64,000 bases of DNA from Diprion similis. Lineage: Eukaryota > Arthropoda > Insecta > Hymenoptera > Diprionidae. Position numbers and translations under genes: made by a program. Of this stretch, positions 1-12,300 are shown piece after piece (the stretch's first letter is position 1; each line of letters starts with the position of its first letter). The stretch covers positions 8,522,001 through 8,586,000 of the forward strand of contig NC_060117.1 of the NCBI RefSeq assembly GCF_021155765.1. Direction: 5' to 3'. The notes below the pieces were generated by a model that saw only the letters and a list, made by a program, of their open reading frames with translations, did not search any database and was not told the DNA's origin.

Positions 1-1487
1 ATCATGCTCACAATCAGTCTTAACGACAGTTAAAATCAGGATGTCAGGCTGCGGCATGTTTTGAACTAAGGGGTTAATTACTCATCAAATCTGGTGAACA
101 GTTTTGTGCAAGCTTGTGAAGTCTTCTGTGATGAAATCTCGAGGCACTAGTGCCGTATTTCAAAACGAAACGTTCAACTATGCTGCAATAAGCCAATAAA
201 AAGTAGAACCATTCACCGCAAGACTGAACTACAAAATAAAATATAAAATGCTTTGAATCATTCGAAATCTTATGTGATCGTTCAAATTGATATAAATCTA
301 TAAAATCTAGTCAAATAATTTAGAATCCACTAATATTCTCTGTATTTAAAATAAAATTTCTTAAAATAAATTGTTTGAAATGATTTTTAAACTTGTAGAA
401 TCGTTTGATATCTTTGAAATGCTTTTTAATGATTTGAAACCTACGAAATCATGATAAGAAAGAACTACTTGTGCAATCGTTTCACATCAAATCACTTGAA
501 ATCATGTAATTCATTCAAAATCGGTTGATATTATTTCTAAGCTAGCGAAATCTTCTAGATTAAGAGTATTCAAATGTTTTAAAATCATTTTAAAAATGCT
601 AAAGTCCTATGATCTGTCAAGATTCATGAAATCAACTGAATTACTTGACATCTTGTAAGATCTGGTTAAATAGTTTGATACCTTGTGAAACGTGCTATCT
701 ATCAGATTATTGAAATGACGTTGATTCTTTGAAATGACCTGAAATCATGCGGAATCCTTGGAGATCCCTGCAAATTAACTAAACTGGACATTGGCTGAAC
801 AAAATTTAAACAATAAAGTTGGTTTACTGTGGTGACTTCTCGTAAACTATAAGAGGCTCGTAATTGTTTCAGCTAACTGGAGAGCAATTATTGATTAATT
901 CATGCAGTAACAGCCGTTATAATTATCGCTCGTGTTCGGTGTTATTGCTAATCCGATAACGATATCATAGCTCGACAAATGGCTGCACTTGGAAAATGTT
1001 CATGGTGTAGCGATTATCAAAATAGATACTTAGCATTATCAATCTTCACTTGAACGGATACGAAAAATGGAGATCAACATCAGATACACATCACAAACGA
1101 GGCGTATCCACCATGTTAAACGACAAGATGGTTCAGTTTGATTACGTCCTGGGCTGTTCTAAACAGAACTGTAACCAAACACTCATATCTTGATCGAAAT
1201 AGCACCATGAAGTACTTGAGGTCCGAAAACGTATAGTTCTTCGGCACCGAAGACTACTTTGCATCAAGATTGAGGTTCATGCATAAAAATGGCGTTACAT
1301 ACGTAAGTTTGCTTCTCGATTGGCGCAGTATCTGTACACCATAACAGTACTATTACGCCATACTCTCATGACCTTTTTGAGCTGTCAGATTGTTTTAGAT
1401 TTCTGACGGTGTCAAATTAAGTCTACACCATTTTCTGTCGCCACGTTTAAACACACGTTGGGTTGGGTCCCTGATGACCCAGGTGTA
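1..1487. other. intergenic stretch, no gene seen
   Basis: I see no coding region here. The part from about 230 to 780 is a degenerate motif-rich repeat, listed separately. The rest is ordinary AT-rich sequence with no splice-linked open frame that I could extend. Confidence 0.5.
230..780. repeat. degenerate TTGAAATC-type repeat
   Basis: Short variants of TTGAAATC, CGAAATC and GATTTGAAAC recur every 10-25 bases with no fixed period. The same word style recurs at 47560-47780 and in intron 4 of esterase D at 62745-62945. This is a decayed or slippage-type repeat rather than an array with a clear unit. Confidence 0.5.
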
Positions 1488-1495
1488 GACCAGAC

Positions 1496-1904
1496 CACGG
1501 TCTTACATACAGGTCTGGGGACTCTACTGGTGGGGGAAGTACGCTTACGCTGTAGTTTTTGTTTTTCAGCGCTACCGCTAGTTGGCACTAATGGTAAAGT
1601 AATGTTCGCAAACAGAACCTCAAATTTCTCAAACTTTGCAAATGACGTGGTCCAAATTTACGTAAAAATAGTGAAAATCGCATAAATCGTACATGGTCAT
1701 ATATTTTTAAGAATAACGTGTGCCATTATCACTTCGTAATCGCACACCACTTATTGTTTGAGAAATTTGAGGTTATGTTTGCAAACATTACTTTACCATT
1801 AGTGCCAACTAGCGGTAGCGCTGAAAAACAAAGACTACAGCGTAAGCGTACTTCCCCCACCACGCAAATTTCAACGAGTTCCCAGACCTGTATGTAAGAC
1901 CGTG
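1496..1904. mobile_element. non-autonomous hAT-type foldback MITE
   Basis: The element is 409 bases long with long inverted arms, about 1496-1635 and 1756-1904, that are highly similar. The termini begin CACGGTCTTACATACAGG on both strands. It is bracketed by an exact 8-base direct repeat GACCAGAC (1488-1495 and 1905-1912), and an 8-base target duplication is the hallmark of the hAT superfamily. It has no transposase, so it must have been moved in trans. The similar short open frames on opposite strands inside it are only the two arms read outward. Confidence 0.8.
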
Positions 1905-1912
1905 GACCAGAC

Positions 1913-2739
1913 AATGGAAGCAGATCATCGCGTTTATCAATTATCTCTGCGTCTCATTAGACATTTCGGTTTAGACAGCTTAGAGCTTGTAACAATACCT
2001 CAGAGAACTCGAGAACCTTGAGAATTGGCAGAAAATGTTATTGTTAGCAGAAAAAGTGTCATTTAGAAGTCAGAATGTCGTGCAAACTATCTTGTGTCGA
2101 ATCGAATGTACATCATTCGTCATTTACAATTGGTCAATGTAGTAGAATATGAAATAACTGCAAATCAAAGAGCAAAATAATCTACGAAGCCTGTCGGTAG
2201 AAAAAAAATTGGATAAAAAAGTTATAGACAAAACTGACCAAAGTTGGCAACACAGTATTGTAGATAACGTATTGGATTATATTATTTTGCTTACGTTGGC
2301 AGTCTGTGAGCTCGGAATAAAGATAAACTATCATGGGTAATGAAAAATACATATTGATGAATTCTTAACGAATGTTCATTACTTGAGAAATGTAGTTCTG
2401 TTACTTGTTAATGCACATGTCCAAAAAATTTTAAATGGGAAAAAAAAACATGAGTTTTCATTTGTTTATCTAAAAATGGTATTGCCCACCTGATATAGCT
2501 ATGCATTTCGTGGACTTGGGGTTTTGAAGCCAGTTTTTTTTTTTTTTTTCTTTCTGAAAACACGAGGTTTTTAAACCAGAGCCGCCTCCCTTATTCAACC
2601 AGATGAGCCACCTAGGTTGAAATGCCTATCATTAATTTGGAATGCAACTATCATCCTCAAACTAAGAGATTTTAAACCGTGGCTGTTTGTCAAGTTTATT
2701 ACTGTAATTTGCCAATGTATTTTAAGGGGAGGGGGGAGC
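1913..2739. other. intergenic, no gene seen
   Basis: The sequence is AT-rich with several homopolymer runs, for example a T run near 2527-2550. I see no coding potential or recognisable element. Confidence 0.4.
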
Positions 2740-3390
2740 AAGGGTTTCAACGCAAAAAAAAACTTTTCTGTAGAATTTTCTTTATAAATATGGATAGAGC
2801 AAATTTATTCAAACCTTTTATACACTATTAGGTCTCATTTCAATAACATTCTGTGATTTTTTCTATGCGAAAATATCGCCAATGGCACTTTGTAAAAGTC
2901 CGTGCTCACTGCCATTTAAAAACAACATTACCGATTCATCTCAAGCTATAAAATACTTCCCCCGAACAATGAATTTTACAATTTTTTTTACGCCAAGGGG
3001 GTTTTCCACTTACAAAATGGCGGTATTTTTCGTGAAAAATAGCAGCTTTCACTTTAAATAATCACCAAAAATTTTTAAATCAAAAAAATGATCGTCAGAG
3101 AACGCTGGGGGGAGGATTTGGTGATGCTTTGACTAATTGTAAGTTTCAATGATCTTTGATTTCAGATAATTTCCAGCTGAGGTACAGTGAAAATCGCAAA
3201 TCGTCTTTTTACTAAGACGTTCTTGTAATAGCTTTGTCACCGGCTTGTTTGTCGATATTTTCGCATGAAAAAATTACAGGATATTATTGAAATGATACTT
3301 AATAATGTACAAGAGGTTTGAATAAATTTTCTCTATCCATATTGATAAAAAAAATTCGCAAATGAGTGGTTTTTTTACGCTGAACCCCTT
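2740..3390. mobile_element. foldback (inverted-repeat) element, about 650 bp
   Basis: The sequence at 2740-2880 (AAGGGTTTCAACGC, then an A run, later TATGGATAGAGCAAATTTAT) returns in reverse complement at 3253-3390. The two ends therefore match as imperfect terminal inverted repeats of roughly 140 bases. I could not define a target duplication. The right half, from about 3148, has a second copy at 50452-50670. It contains no protein-coding content. Confidence 0.65.
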
Positions 3391-3427
3391 ACCCCCCCCC
3401 CCCTCCTCCCCCCCCCCCCCCCCTCCC
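3384..3427. repeat. poly-C tract
   Basis: This is a nearly pure C run interrupted by a few T and A residues, directly at the right end of the foldback element. Long C runs are prone to length error in assembly. Confidence 0.9.
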
Positions 3428-6013
3428 AATCAATAATTAATGATTTTAAATCGTATATTTTTCACATGTTTTTAATAAAATTATACTTTGCTATGGCGAA
3501 CTGCCATATTAATCAGTGAATATATAAACAAGGAATATTATTTTTAACAAACAAATGTATACATCATTATCAAATTTAAACGAATCGTACGTTAGGATGA
3601 ATGTCGTGTTAAAAATTCACGCATTATTGCAGTCTGATGATGGTGGGCAATCGTAGACAAACAAATGAATAGTCTTGTTAAGCAACAATCGACGAAACTC
3701 ACCTCTATTTCAACCTATCCTTACGTAAGTATGGTATACAGAATCCCTTAATAATTACTAGCGTGTGAAATTTTTTCGAGTTCAAAATTGTAATCGCTCA
3801 ATTCTGTAGTGCGAGGACAATTCGAGGCAATGAATCGGCAGGTCCCAATTTTACAGTTCGGTTCAATGTGACACCTTATACGACATACGTCGGTGCCGTG
3901 AATACCTGTCAAAGAAGCCCGGAACCCAACCCAACCTTTTCGAGGATACGGAATGAAAACGCATCTCTCTAAGGAAGTTGTAAAGATCCTTCGTGGCTCT
4001 TCTCGTTCGTGACATCAATTCGGATGGAGGGATTTTACAGACCATATAACGCGGCCTCAACCCCAAGAATCTACCGCAAGCACGGTGCGTCTAATCCGGA
4101 AGCTTGATGTAGACTCAAAAAAAATTCATATATTCTATACATGTCATATTTATGCACCAGGCATACATTTCACGTCCATATAATGCAATCGGCTCAAGAT
4201 GTTGGTGCCTGGAATATAAGTGCGATGATTAAAGAACCTCCTAAGCCCCTACGTCATGGGGAAAAGAATGTTGCATCTGCATAATAATACGATTTGAATA
4301 AATATGACACACAATGCGGCAACTGGGTTTCACTACGTTTATAAAATGAACAGAATTACACCCCTTGAAAAATGAATTCAAATTCTTTTTAAATTTTTTA
4401 TTTTTATTCACGTACCGAGAAATGTCAACAAAGTAGTAAAACTTTAAATAGAGCTACCTGTTCGAACTAATTAACCCTTTCGGTCACGTAATTCAGTTTT
4501 TTTTCTTTGGCACGGAAGTGCAATTATACGTTTCCGATGTATATTTCTTAACCCCTGGAATGGGGTGAAAACGGGATAAATTATCAACAATGCCTTAGAA
4601 AACGTTCTTGCATGAGATTTACATGAATATTTATTTTAAAACAGTACGATTTTAGCCCGAGAATAAGTTCAACGTCCAATACTATCTATATGCACCCCTA
4701 AAGAGGGTGAAAACTACCCCTATCGCCATTCTGAGATCTCTGTTTGTCTACCAATCAAATTTCTGCGTTATCGAATAACATTCACGAAAAACCGTTTTTT
4801 TTTTGTATACGTTTATTTATAACAATTAGAAACAATTATGGATTCACAAAAAATCCTGATCACCCAAAGCTTGCGTATTTTATCACCTGAAAATTCTAAA
4901 AAGTTCAATATTTCTTGCATGGACTCTAAAAATTACTAAAAACGAAAAATAAAGTACTGCTATAGTGGTTCCTGTGACTGAAAGAATCAACACGTTTCGG
5001 AATATTCGTCAGTTTTTTCAGATACTTTATACTTCGGAATAATTTTTCGAAAAATGAAAATGGAAATTAACGGAGAAATTTTGAAGAGAACGAGACGAGA
5101 TCAATGAATTTGGGGAAGAAAATCAGAAACGAGTCTGAGTTCGCAGTCAAGACGCGATGTTCCCAGACAAAGAGGGGGAGAGAAGGTAAGAAGGCTGAAA
5201 GGACACGCGGATGACAGTGACGGTACCGAGCGTGTGTCCCTGGAGAAATCAAAAACACTCGGGGTTGCGAATTTCCACGGAATTGCGCCTACGCGTTTGT
5301 TTGAACATCTCCGACTGAGAAAGATGGCCGATTAAATTCCTACAGAGGACCCTGGCATTGTACGCGTGCCATGCTTACGGATATTCCTGGAGGTTGAAAC
5401 CCTTCTAAGAGATTCCAAAGGCAGAGATACCATCAGTTCCCTCGCTAAGCTTGTATTCCACGGTTGTCCATGCCCCCCCCCCCATCTCGGCAGCTCGAGT
5501 AAATTTCGATCGACAAGATTCTTGTTTGAATACCCGCGCAGCTAGCCAACTGTCTTCTGCCGAATCTGAACCACTCAGAAAAGCCATCCAAAAATAAGGT
5601 GAAACGTGGATTTCGTTTCCTCCGCTAACGATAAGTACGAATTCAATTACCGAGAGCTCGAGTCGGAGCTTATCGATGTTTTGACTCGATTACCGACTTT
5701 TAATCACTTCGTATTCACGGTTCGAAAACTCTCGAGACTTTTACAGATGGAGCGATGTTGACATATGTTTTCTGTCGAACTTCATTCAGGTCAGAGTATC
5801 GAAAGTAATTTCTAATCATAGTTATTGTTTATAATACTTTACAAAAATATTTCAGTCATAATTCTGCGAAAGGGTTTGTTACCATAATCCGAAGAATTCT
5901 ATATCAAAATCGAATCTACATACTGATATTATCTTCAAAAGATCTCTCAAATTGATTGTTCAGCTATTTTTATTGAAAATATTATCGTTTCGATGCAATT
6001 TACGATAAACAAA
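3428..6013. other. intergenic, no gene seen
   Basis: Two more GC-balanced patches, around 3780-4110 and 5060-5600, stand out from the AT-rich surroundings, but their short open frames show no family resemblance. A C run sits at about 5474-5483. Nothing else could be assigned. Confidence 0.4.
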
Positions 6014-6389
6014 GTGAGTAACTAACGGTTGAATGGTCTAACGCGCATGCGCTAAAATTCTGAGCAAAAGCAATTGTTTTGACAGATTGACCAACTGTCA
6101 TAAGTTCAGATGACATTTCACCGCGATGTATGTAACCTCAAAAATTTTCACAGCTCTCGGTGGCAATTGTGTTCAACTTCGGTTATTCCTCGATTAATAT
6201 ATAATTCTTACGAATAAAAACATTCGTAATCTGTCCGTTCGATCTTCAACAATTACCACCGAAAGCTGTCAAAATTTTTGAGGTTACTCTCATCGGGACT
6301 TATGATGGCTGGTCAACCTGATGAAACAACTGCTTTTGCTCTTGAATTTAGCGCATGCGCGTTACACCATTCGACCGTTAGCTACTCAC
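6014..6389. mobile_element. foldback MITE-like element, 376 bp
   Basis: The arms at about 6014-6172 and 6250-6389 are reverse complements with scattered mismatches. Both outer ends read GTGAGTA(A/G)CTAACGG inward, and both arms contain the palindrome GCGCATGCGC. The loop is about 75 AT-rich bases. No clear target duplication was found, so the superfamily is open. Confidence 0.7.
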
Positions 6390-6662
6390 CTGTGTATACA
6401 TGAATTAAACGCAAGATCAAACAATGATGAAGAAATACGCCACTGTTGACGGTTGGCTGGTTCAATTGTACCTATTTGACAAGAAATATTTTAGTTGTAC
6501 CGATTTTACTATACAGGTGTTCCAAGCCCATGCTATGAATAATTATTGATCATCTTAAATCTCTTGTAAGAAAGGATTCTGGACGTTTCATAAAGAGAAA
6601 TTCACGATTCGAGCAAAATGTTTGTAGACTCGAGATGTATCATATTATTTGATTGAGGTAAC

Positions 6663-6746
6663 CGATTAGGTGGAAACTCTCATGACTTGGTAAATTTGAT
6701 TAATCGATTAGGTGGAAACTCTCATGACTTGGTAAATTTGATTAAT
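6663..6746. repeat. perfect tandem duplication, 42-bp unit
   Basis: Two adjacent copies of a 42-base unit beginning CGATTAGGTGGAAACTCTCA start at 6663 and 6705. The copies look identical, which suggests a recent slippage or assembly-level duplication. Confidence 0.9.
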
Positions 6747-7811
6747 CTTTATCCAACCATTCAGTTGAGTCTACCAGAAACCGTTTCATTAGCTTGATAT
6801 TATAAGAAATCGAGTGTTAATTATTTCAGGAAATACACCAAATTAAAATCTTCAAGTATACCATATATTGGATCGATTTATCTTTTGCAATCTTGAAGAA
6901 ATTGTTTGAATAATTGATATACCTATTACTTGGGACGAAAAATTGTGTCTCTTGGAAGAAATGCTCTACTAAACACATTTGCAAATTGATTACTTTAAGA
7001 AAATCTTTATAAAAAGTTTTATCTGTGTGTGGAAGGATTGATCTATAGCCTTTGTTTCCGTCATACATCAACAGTGAAAAAAATCCGACAGATTAACGAC
7101 GCGTAAGGATCAACTGCGAAAAGAAGTAGCGTGTAATTAAGAGCAAACCCCGAAATCAAATTGCCGGAAATTCATCAGATCGGCTCTAGATGTTTTCCTG
7201 CATCCGCTATTCACAAGAGAAACGAGCTGCAAGACTCCGGCATGGATGATAAAACCATTAACATTGAAAAACCTACCCCCGTTGGGTGGGACGAAAGCAC
7301 CGAGATCGATTGAGGTGTGCCCGCAAACTGTGACAAATGGATGCGCCCGTCGCCGCAACTTCCACCCGAAATTCCCAACTTCGTAAACCGCATGTGTTGC
7401 GAACGCCCGTTCCCGAGCCCTGCGGTGGCTTAAGGTAAAAATAAGGTTACGCCGTCGCTTATATAATCCCGTCAAATTTTTTGCCATTTCTAGACACCCG
7501 TGTAATGGCTAACAGCAACTCGTGCAGGTCTCAGTCTCGTAACGAAAGTCGGTTGTTCGAAATGAGAAAAGAAAACTCGAAAAAGGACAAAGGACTGGAT
7601 GATAAAAGTGAAACTGTTGTGGATGTACTCGGGGTAAAAATTTGTTTCAGTGTACATTCGCACGCGAATGGCTATGAATTGCTTTTCCAAATTGCGTGCA
7701 GAAGTTTTCGAGGTTTCTTCAAGACATGCAGAGACAGTTGTGATCGACAACTATTTCAGAATTATTTTTTTTCCGATCGGATCAAGCTGGAGAATCAATG
7801 TAAAAAATGAG
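6747..7811. other. intergenic, no convincing gene
   Basis: Open frames of up to 116 codons occur at 7137-7487 on the minus strand and at 7481-7934 on several frames. They overlap on both strands, lack a recognisable domain, and join to nothing by splicing. The patch 7130-7480 is more GC-rich than its surroundings and could be an old exon or a regulatory module. Confidence 0.4.
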
Positions 7812-8300
7812 GAAATAGTGGATTGCGCAACTAGTGCGCAAATAGGTGATTCCCGCACGAGTCGTGTTTCCGAGGGTAACAAAAGAAACGAGTGCGGGAG
7901 ACTATTTTTCGTAACACCTGCATGGGAAGTTTGACTTCACGCACCGTAGAGGATGCAAAACAGTTAGGAAATATTGGAAAACTGTTAGGAAATGTTATTC
8001 CTGCGCGATAATCTGAGGAAATCAGGCGTAAATAGCACCATCGGATCTGATGAGTCATGATTCGTGACTAGGATCGCGTCCGCTGCTGTGTTGCAGCAAC
8101 ACATCTACGTTCAGGTTAGACTACACGTTTACAATTTTCTCGAGTCGAACTTCCTATTACAGATGTTACAAAAAAAAAATAGTATATAATGCACGTGCGT
8201 GAACGTGACCCTCGCACGCGTGTTTTTGTTACACTAAACTACACTCGTTAAAAAATCACGTACTTCGCGCACTAGTATGGTAACTTACTATTTCCTAACT
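7812..8300. mobile_element. foldback element, family copy 1
   Basis: The outer ends pair: GGAAATAGT followed by ACTAGTGCGC on the left, and their reverse complement at about 8268-8298. An inner pair also exists at 7905-7930 and 8150-8179 (TTTTTCGTAACACCTGCATGG against its inverse). The inner pair is shared with a second copy at 52051-52314, so this is a dispersed MITE-like family. It has no coding content. Confidence 0.6.
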
Positions 8301-9179
8301 GAGTCCGCAAAATAGCACATTCCTGCACTAGTGTGGGAATTGAGTCGATATATCTTTTATCATAGTCTGACTAGATATTTCGATTTAATTCCGCAAAATC
8401 GAATTTCGCGCACTTGGTTTGGAAAACAATATTTCTATCCCATCTGAGTTTCCAGAAAATATGGGTTTAAAATGTGTTCGGTTTTTTTTTTTGGAAATTT
8501 TTGTAACTCTAAAATTCGTTTCTGTAATTCAGTATTACAGGGAAAAATAATCAAGCAATTCGAAACATCGTTTATTTCCTTGTTTACCAAATCTTGTGTC
8601 GAGTATTCATAGATAAACTGTCCATGTGTACAGTATTATGAAACCGATTGAGTGTACCAAAAAACAGGAAATTGAAACTGAAATTACGATTAGACCAGAA
8701 CTCTTTGACCAGAAATCGTGATAATTGCATGTTTGCAAATGAAATCGATTTTCCGTCTATGTTCAGTGAACGACTTGGTCAATTTTCGAGGCATCGCAGC
8801 AGATCCTTGAAATACGACAAGTGGAGTGCTGGAATCACATCATGAATGTTTGCACTACTATTTGACTTGCGCGGGAATGCGTTTAAGAAGATTTGTCGAC
8901 AGGAAATCGATAATTTTCACTACTAACCTCGTTAAAAGAGGAGTTTGATAAAATTCTCGTCAAATAATATGTATAAAAAAATAATTTTTTCGGTTCAAGC
9001 AATAAAGCAAAGGACTTAAATAACTCTTTGCAATAATTTTTATCCCATGGTGATGTAAATTCCCATGTAAACATGTCGAAAGTAAATTTCAGCCTTTTAT
9101 AACGATTCAAAGCTTTCAGTCATCTAAAAAATTTTCATGTCGTAGCATTATCACAGTTTATTTACAATCTTAAATGATC
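8301..9179. other. intergenic, no gene seen
   Basis: The beginning resembles decayed ends of the preceding foldback element (CACTAGTGTGGGAATTGAG near 8329). The remainder is AT-rich with no supported feature. Confidence 0.4.
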
Positions 9180-9395
9180 TTCATTACTTCGTATAACTCC
9201 AAAAACCCCCGAGTAACCAGTTCCAACTTTTGATACTTTTTTCGATTTCACATCTGGCATATTGGATCAGCTATCTTGGATTCAGAAATTATGGAATTCT
9301 GACATCGGATTCGTGATCAGCGATCCCAAAAACCCCCGAATAGCATAATTCAGGCCAAAATATTGGGTTGAAAGATGCGTGACTGAAAGGATTAG
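9180..9395. repeat. dispersed repeat family, copy 1
   Basis: This copy contains CAGCGATCCCAAAAACCCCC and ends with GTGACTGAAAGGATTA. Related sequence, in the same style of GATCCCAAAAA and a terminal GAAAGGATTA, lies at 21795-22245, at 46795-47060 and, weaker, at 34090-34260. The unit is about 200-450 bases and non-coding; its type is unknown. Confidence 0.5.
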
Positions 9396-12300
9396 GCCAA
9401 TGCGCAATCAGGAACGTTTCACGGAAATCTTAAAAAAATATTAATATCTTTGAAATGGCTTGACTTATCAAGCTCAAATTTGGAATGAATTCTAATTTCA
9501 GGGTTCTAGACTAATGGTTGAAATTTCAGAAACATACATTCATCCAAGAATGCGAAACTATCGAATTTCACCGAAGTCTTCCCACAATCAAATATTCTTG
9601 TACTATAAGAGCATTCCCAACTTCTCACAGTGATGGAATCACAGCTTCAGCTTGCAACCTGTGGAAAGCCCGAGCTTCTCTAACCGAAACACAGTACCTG
9701 CAAGAGTCGCTGTTGCGGTGACCGTAGACTGACAACATCGAGTAGAGGGAGTCTGTTAGTGCGGTAGGTGGTAGTAAGTTGGTCGCCCTCAGGATGTCCC
9801 AAGCGGGAAATTTACCGTAGTTCCAAACGGAGTTGCGTTAGCGAGCAACTGGCAGGATGCAACGTAAACTGGAAAGCTGGTTCACGGCTAGTATTAAACT
9901 GTCCCAGACCGTGTCAGACACGGCTTTAAAGTCACTACGAAAATCCATAAGCCGTTGGATTTGAGAAGATTTATCAATGGCTGCTCTTTCAGGCATCATC
10001 AGTTGCTTTTTCTCAAGCCTCAATTCATGCAACCGCTAATTCACTTCGTTATGCTCGAGGATCAAAGTCTTCAAAACCAAGTTCAAAACAAAGAGCTGTA
10101 TAACGTACATTCAATGTACGGATTAAATTAACAAGTGGCCTTTGAAGTGTGTCGATGTTGAAGGGATTGAAAGAAGAGACGCGCGCTCTTGGGATTGCTT
10201 TTTGTGTTTAGTCTAAGTGTTTGGATCTTTATAATTCTTTGATGAAAATTTAACGAATCCAAACCTGACGATCAATATCTGCTTTATCGCGGTTATCCGA
10301 GTTACCTCGACAGATTAATTTACATGGGGTAAACAAAATTACAGTTTAATTAAACACCGGGCTTGTGTACCTCCGGAGAATACTTCGCCAGGTGAAAGAA
10401 GATCTTGATGAATTTTACTCCGAGAAACTACTCAGCTCTTTCAGAACGGGAACGTTCGCTTTCTTCTTTTCTAAGGACAGGGAGAATGAGTTTTGAAACT
10501 TGACAAGTTTTTTATTTTACTCATCCATTCTCTGACGGTTCTTCAGTTACCTTTGAATCTGATGCCAAGTTTGGGTATTATTTGATCTGGATTTTAATCG
10601 TCTGGAATTCAAAGACTTCGAATCGATACTCGAACTGAAACGCAGTATTTGGTGGAAAAAATGGAATTTCATTATCGATTGAGCCGAGTCAGCAAAATTT
10701 CACTCAACTTATGCTCTGGATCAAATATTAATTATTTGGCTCTTGCGGATTCGGCATCGTTTCAAACGTTGTTATTTTGAACGAGAAATTTCGTTTTTTG
10801 AAACTAGAATTACAATTCCCAAAAATAGGAGCTGCAAGGTCAAAGAAAATTTGCCTTAAGATAATTCCAAGTGAATCTTACTCAACCAAGAACAAACCAG
10901 AAAAAAAATTCTCGAAAGATTCAGAAAAAGAAAATTACAGTGAAATTCTTCCGAAAAAGTCTCGAGCAAATCGAAAAATTTTTTGCAGATGGTTTCACAA
11001 GCCCCATGACAATGTGTAAAAACTCATTCTTACGAATGAAATAAGTGCATAAAATGTTACCTTCCGGTCAATGATTGGCGTCATAATATATTACATTCAC
11101 AATTTGTCAAAAAAAAATATCCTAAGCTTTCATATAATTTAAATTCGCACTAAATATTTCACTGGTTTGAAATCCGTCCGAAAATGAGCTCGACACCGCG
11201 TGTAGCAAACGTGTTGCTATAAAGCCAAAAGAAGCAATATAGATCCGTAACCGCAAAGAAGTCGCGGAATGGGCGACGAAGATAACGTTTTATCCGGAAT
11301 CTGAGCACGATTTTGTTTCGCAAGGGTCATGCTGGGCCTTCCTTCAACCCCACTTGTCTCCGCTGGACGTCCAAAAGCCAAGATAAAGCTCGAGGCGGTG
11401 TTGACTGGGCGTCTAGACAGCCGCTTGTATCCACTGTACATAAATAATGACGCCTAAGCAGTGAAAATAACTTGCGGTTATCAAAGGGAAATGCATCGGC
11501 GGTCGCTTTTTTCAAGCCTCTGAAGGTTTTTTATAGCTCATACGGGGCGAGATTAAAGTTTCGAATTTGAAAGCTCCGAAAGTGCCTAATTTCGAATTAT
11601 TTGCTGGCGCAATTTGAAGTAAAGAAGTCAAACTTTTAGGAAAAAACAAAGTGAAGGATGGTCGGAAACCCGGTGACTCAAAGTTCCTCTATTTCACATC
11701 AAATGATGGTGACTTCAGACTTTCGTAATGATAATATTTTTAGTGAGCTCAAAAGAAGTCTTTGTCCCCTCTTTTTTGAAATTTATGGTTTTACAATTAC
11801 AGGATTTTGATTATACGATTACAAAAGCTTTATTCCTTCTTTTTTTGTTAGGTGTAATGGAATACCTTACTTTTACATTCTGAATAATGATTACCATTTA
11901 CTGGCAAAGTTTCGAGGATTACCACACGTATTGCAAAAATAGTAAACTGCATTCTATTTTTCCCTACCTATTTCACTTTTAGAGTACGAGTACGATTTCA
12001 AAGAACGTGAACAATAACAATTGTGATGAATCAGAGAAAGTCATTTATAAAGTAGCCACTTATCGTCAAAAGCATGTTAATCGATGTTACTAGTGTCAAG
12101 TGTCATCGATGAAACTGTTCAAATTCATCGACATCCAATCACTAGTCGAAGCTTTGAGAATGAATTCAAACACTGAATATTTCCGTATTTGCGTGATGAT
12201 TAGATTGATGAATCCACTCGGAAATATTGAATTCCTGCGCAACGTTGTTCCCACAATTATCGGGGGGGCAAATTATTTGATCAAACATTTATTTCGTCTT

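Noticed and set aside
1458-1914. Two similar open frames on opposite strands, suggesting paired genes
   Set aside because: They are the two arms of one hAT-type MITE read outward.
7137-7487. 116-codon minus-strand frame
   Set aside because: No recognisable domain, no splice partners, and overlapping frames on both strands. Kept only as a GC-richer patch.
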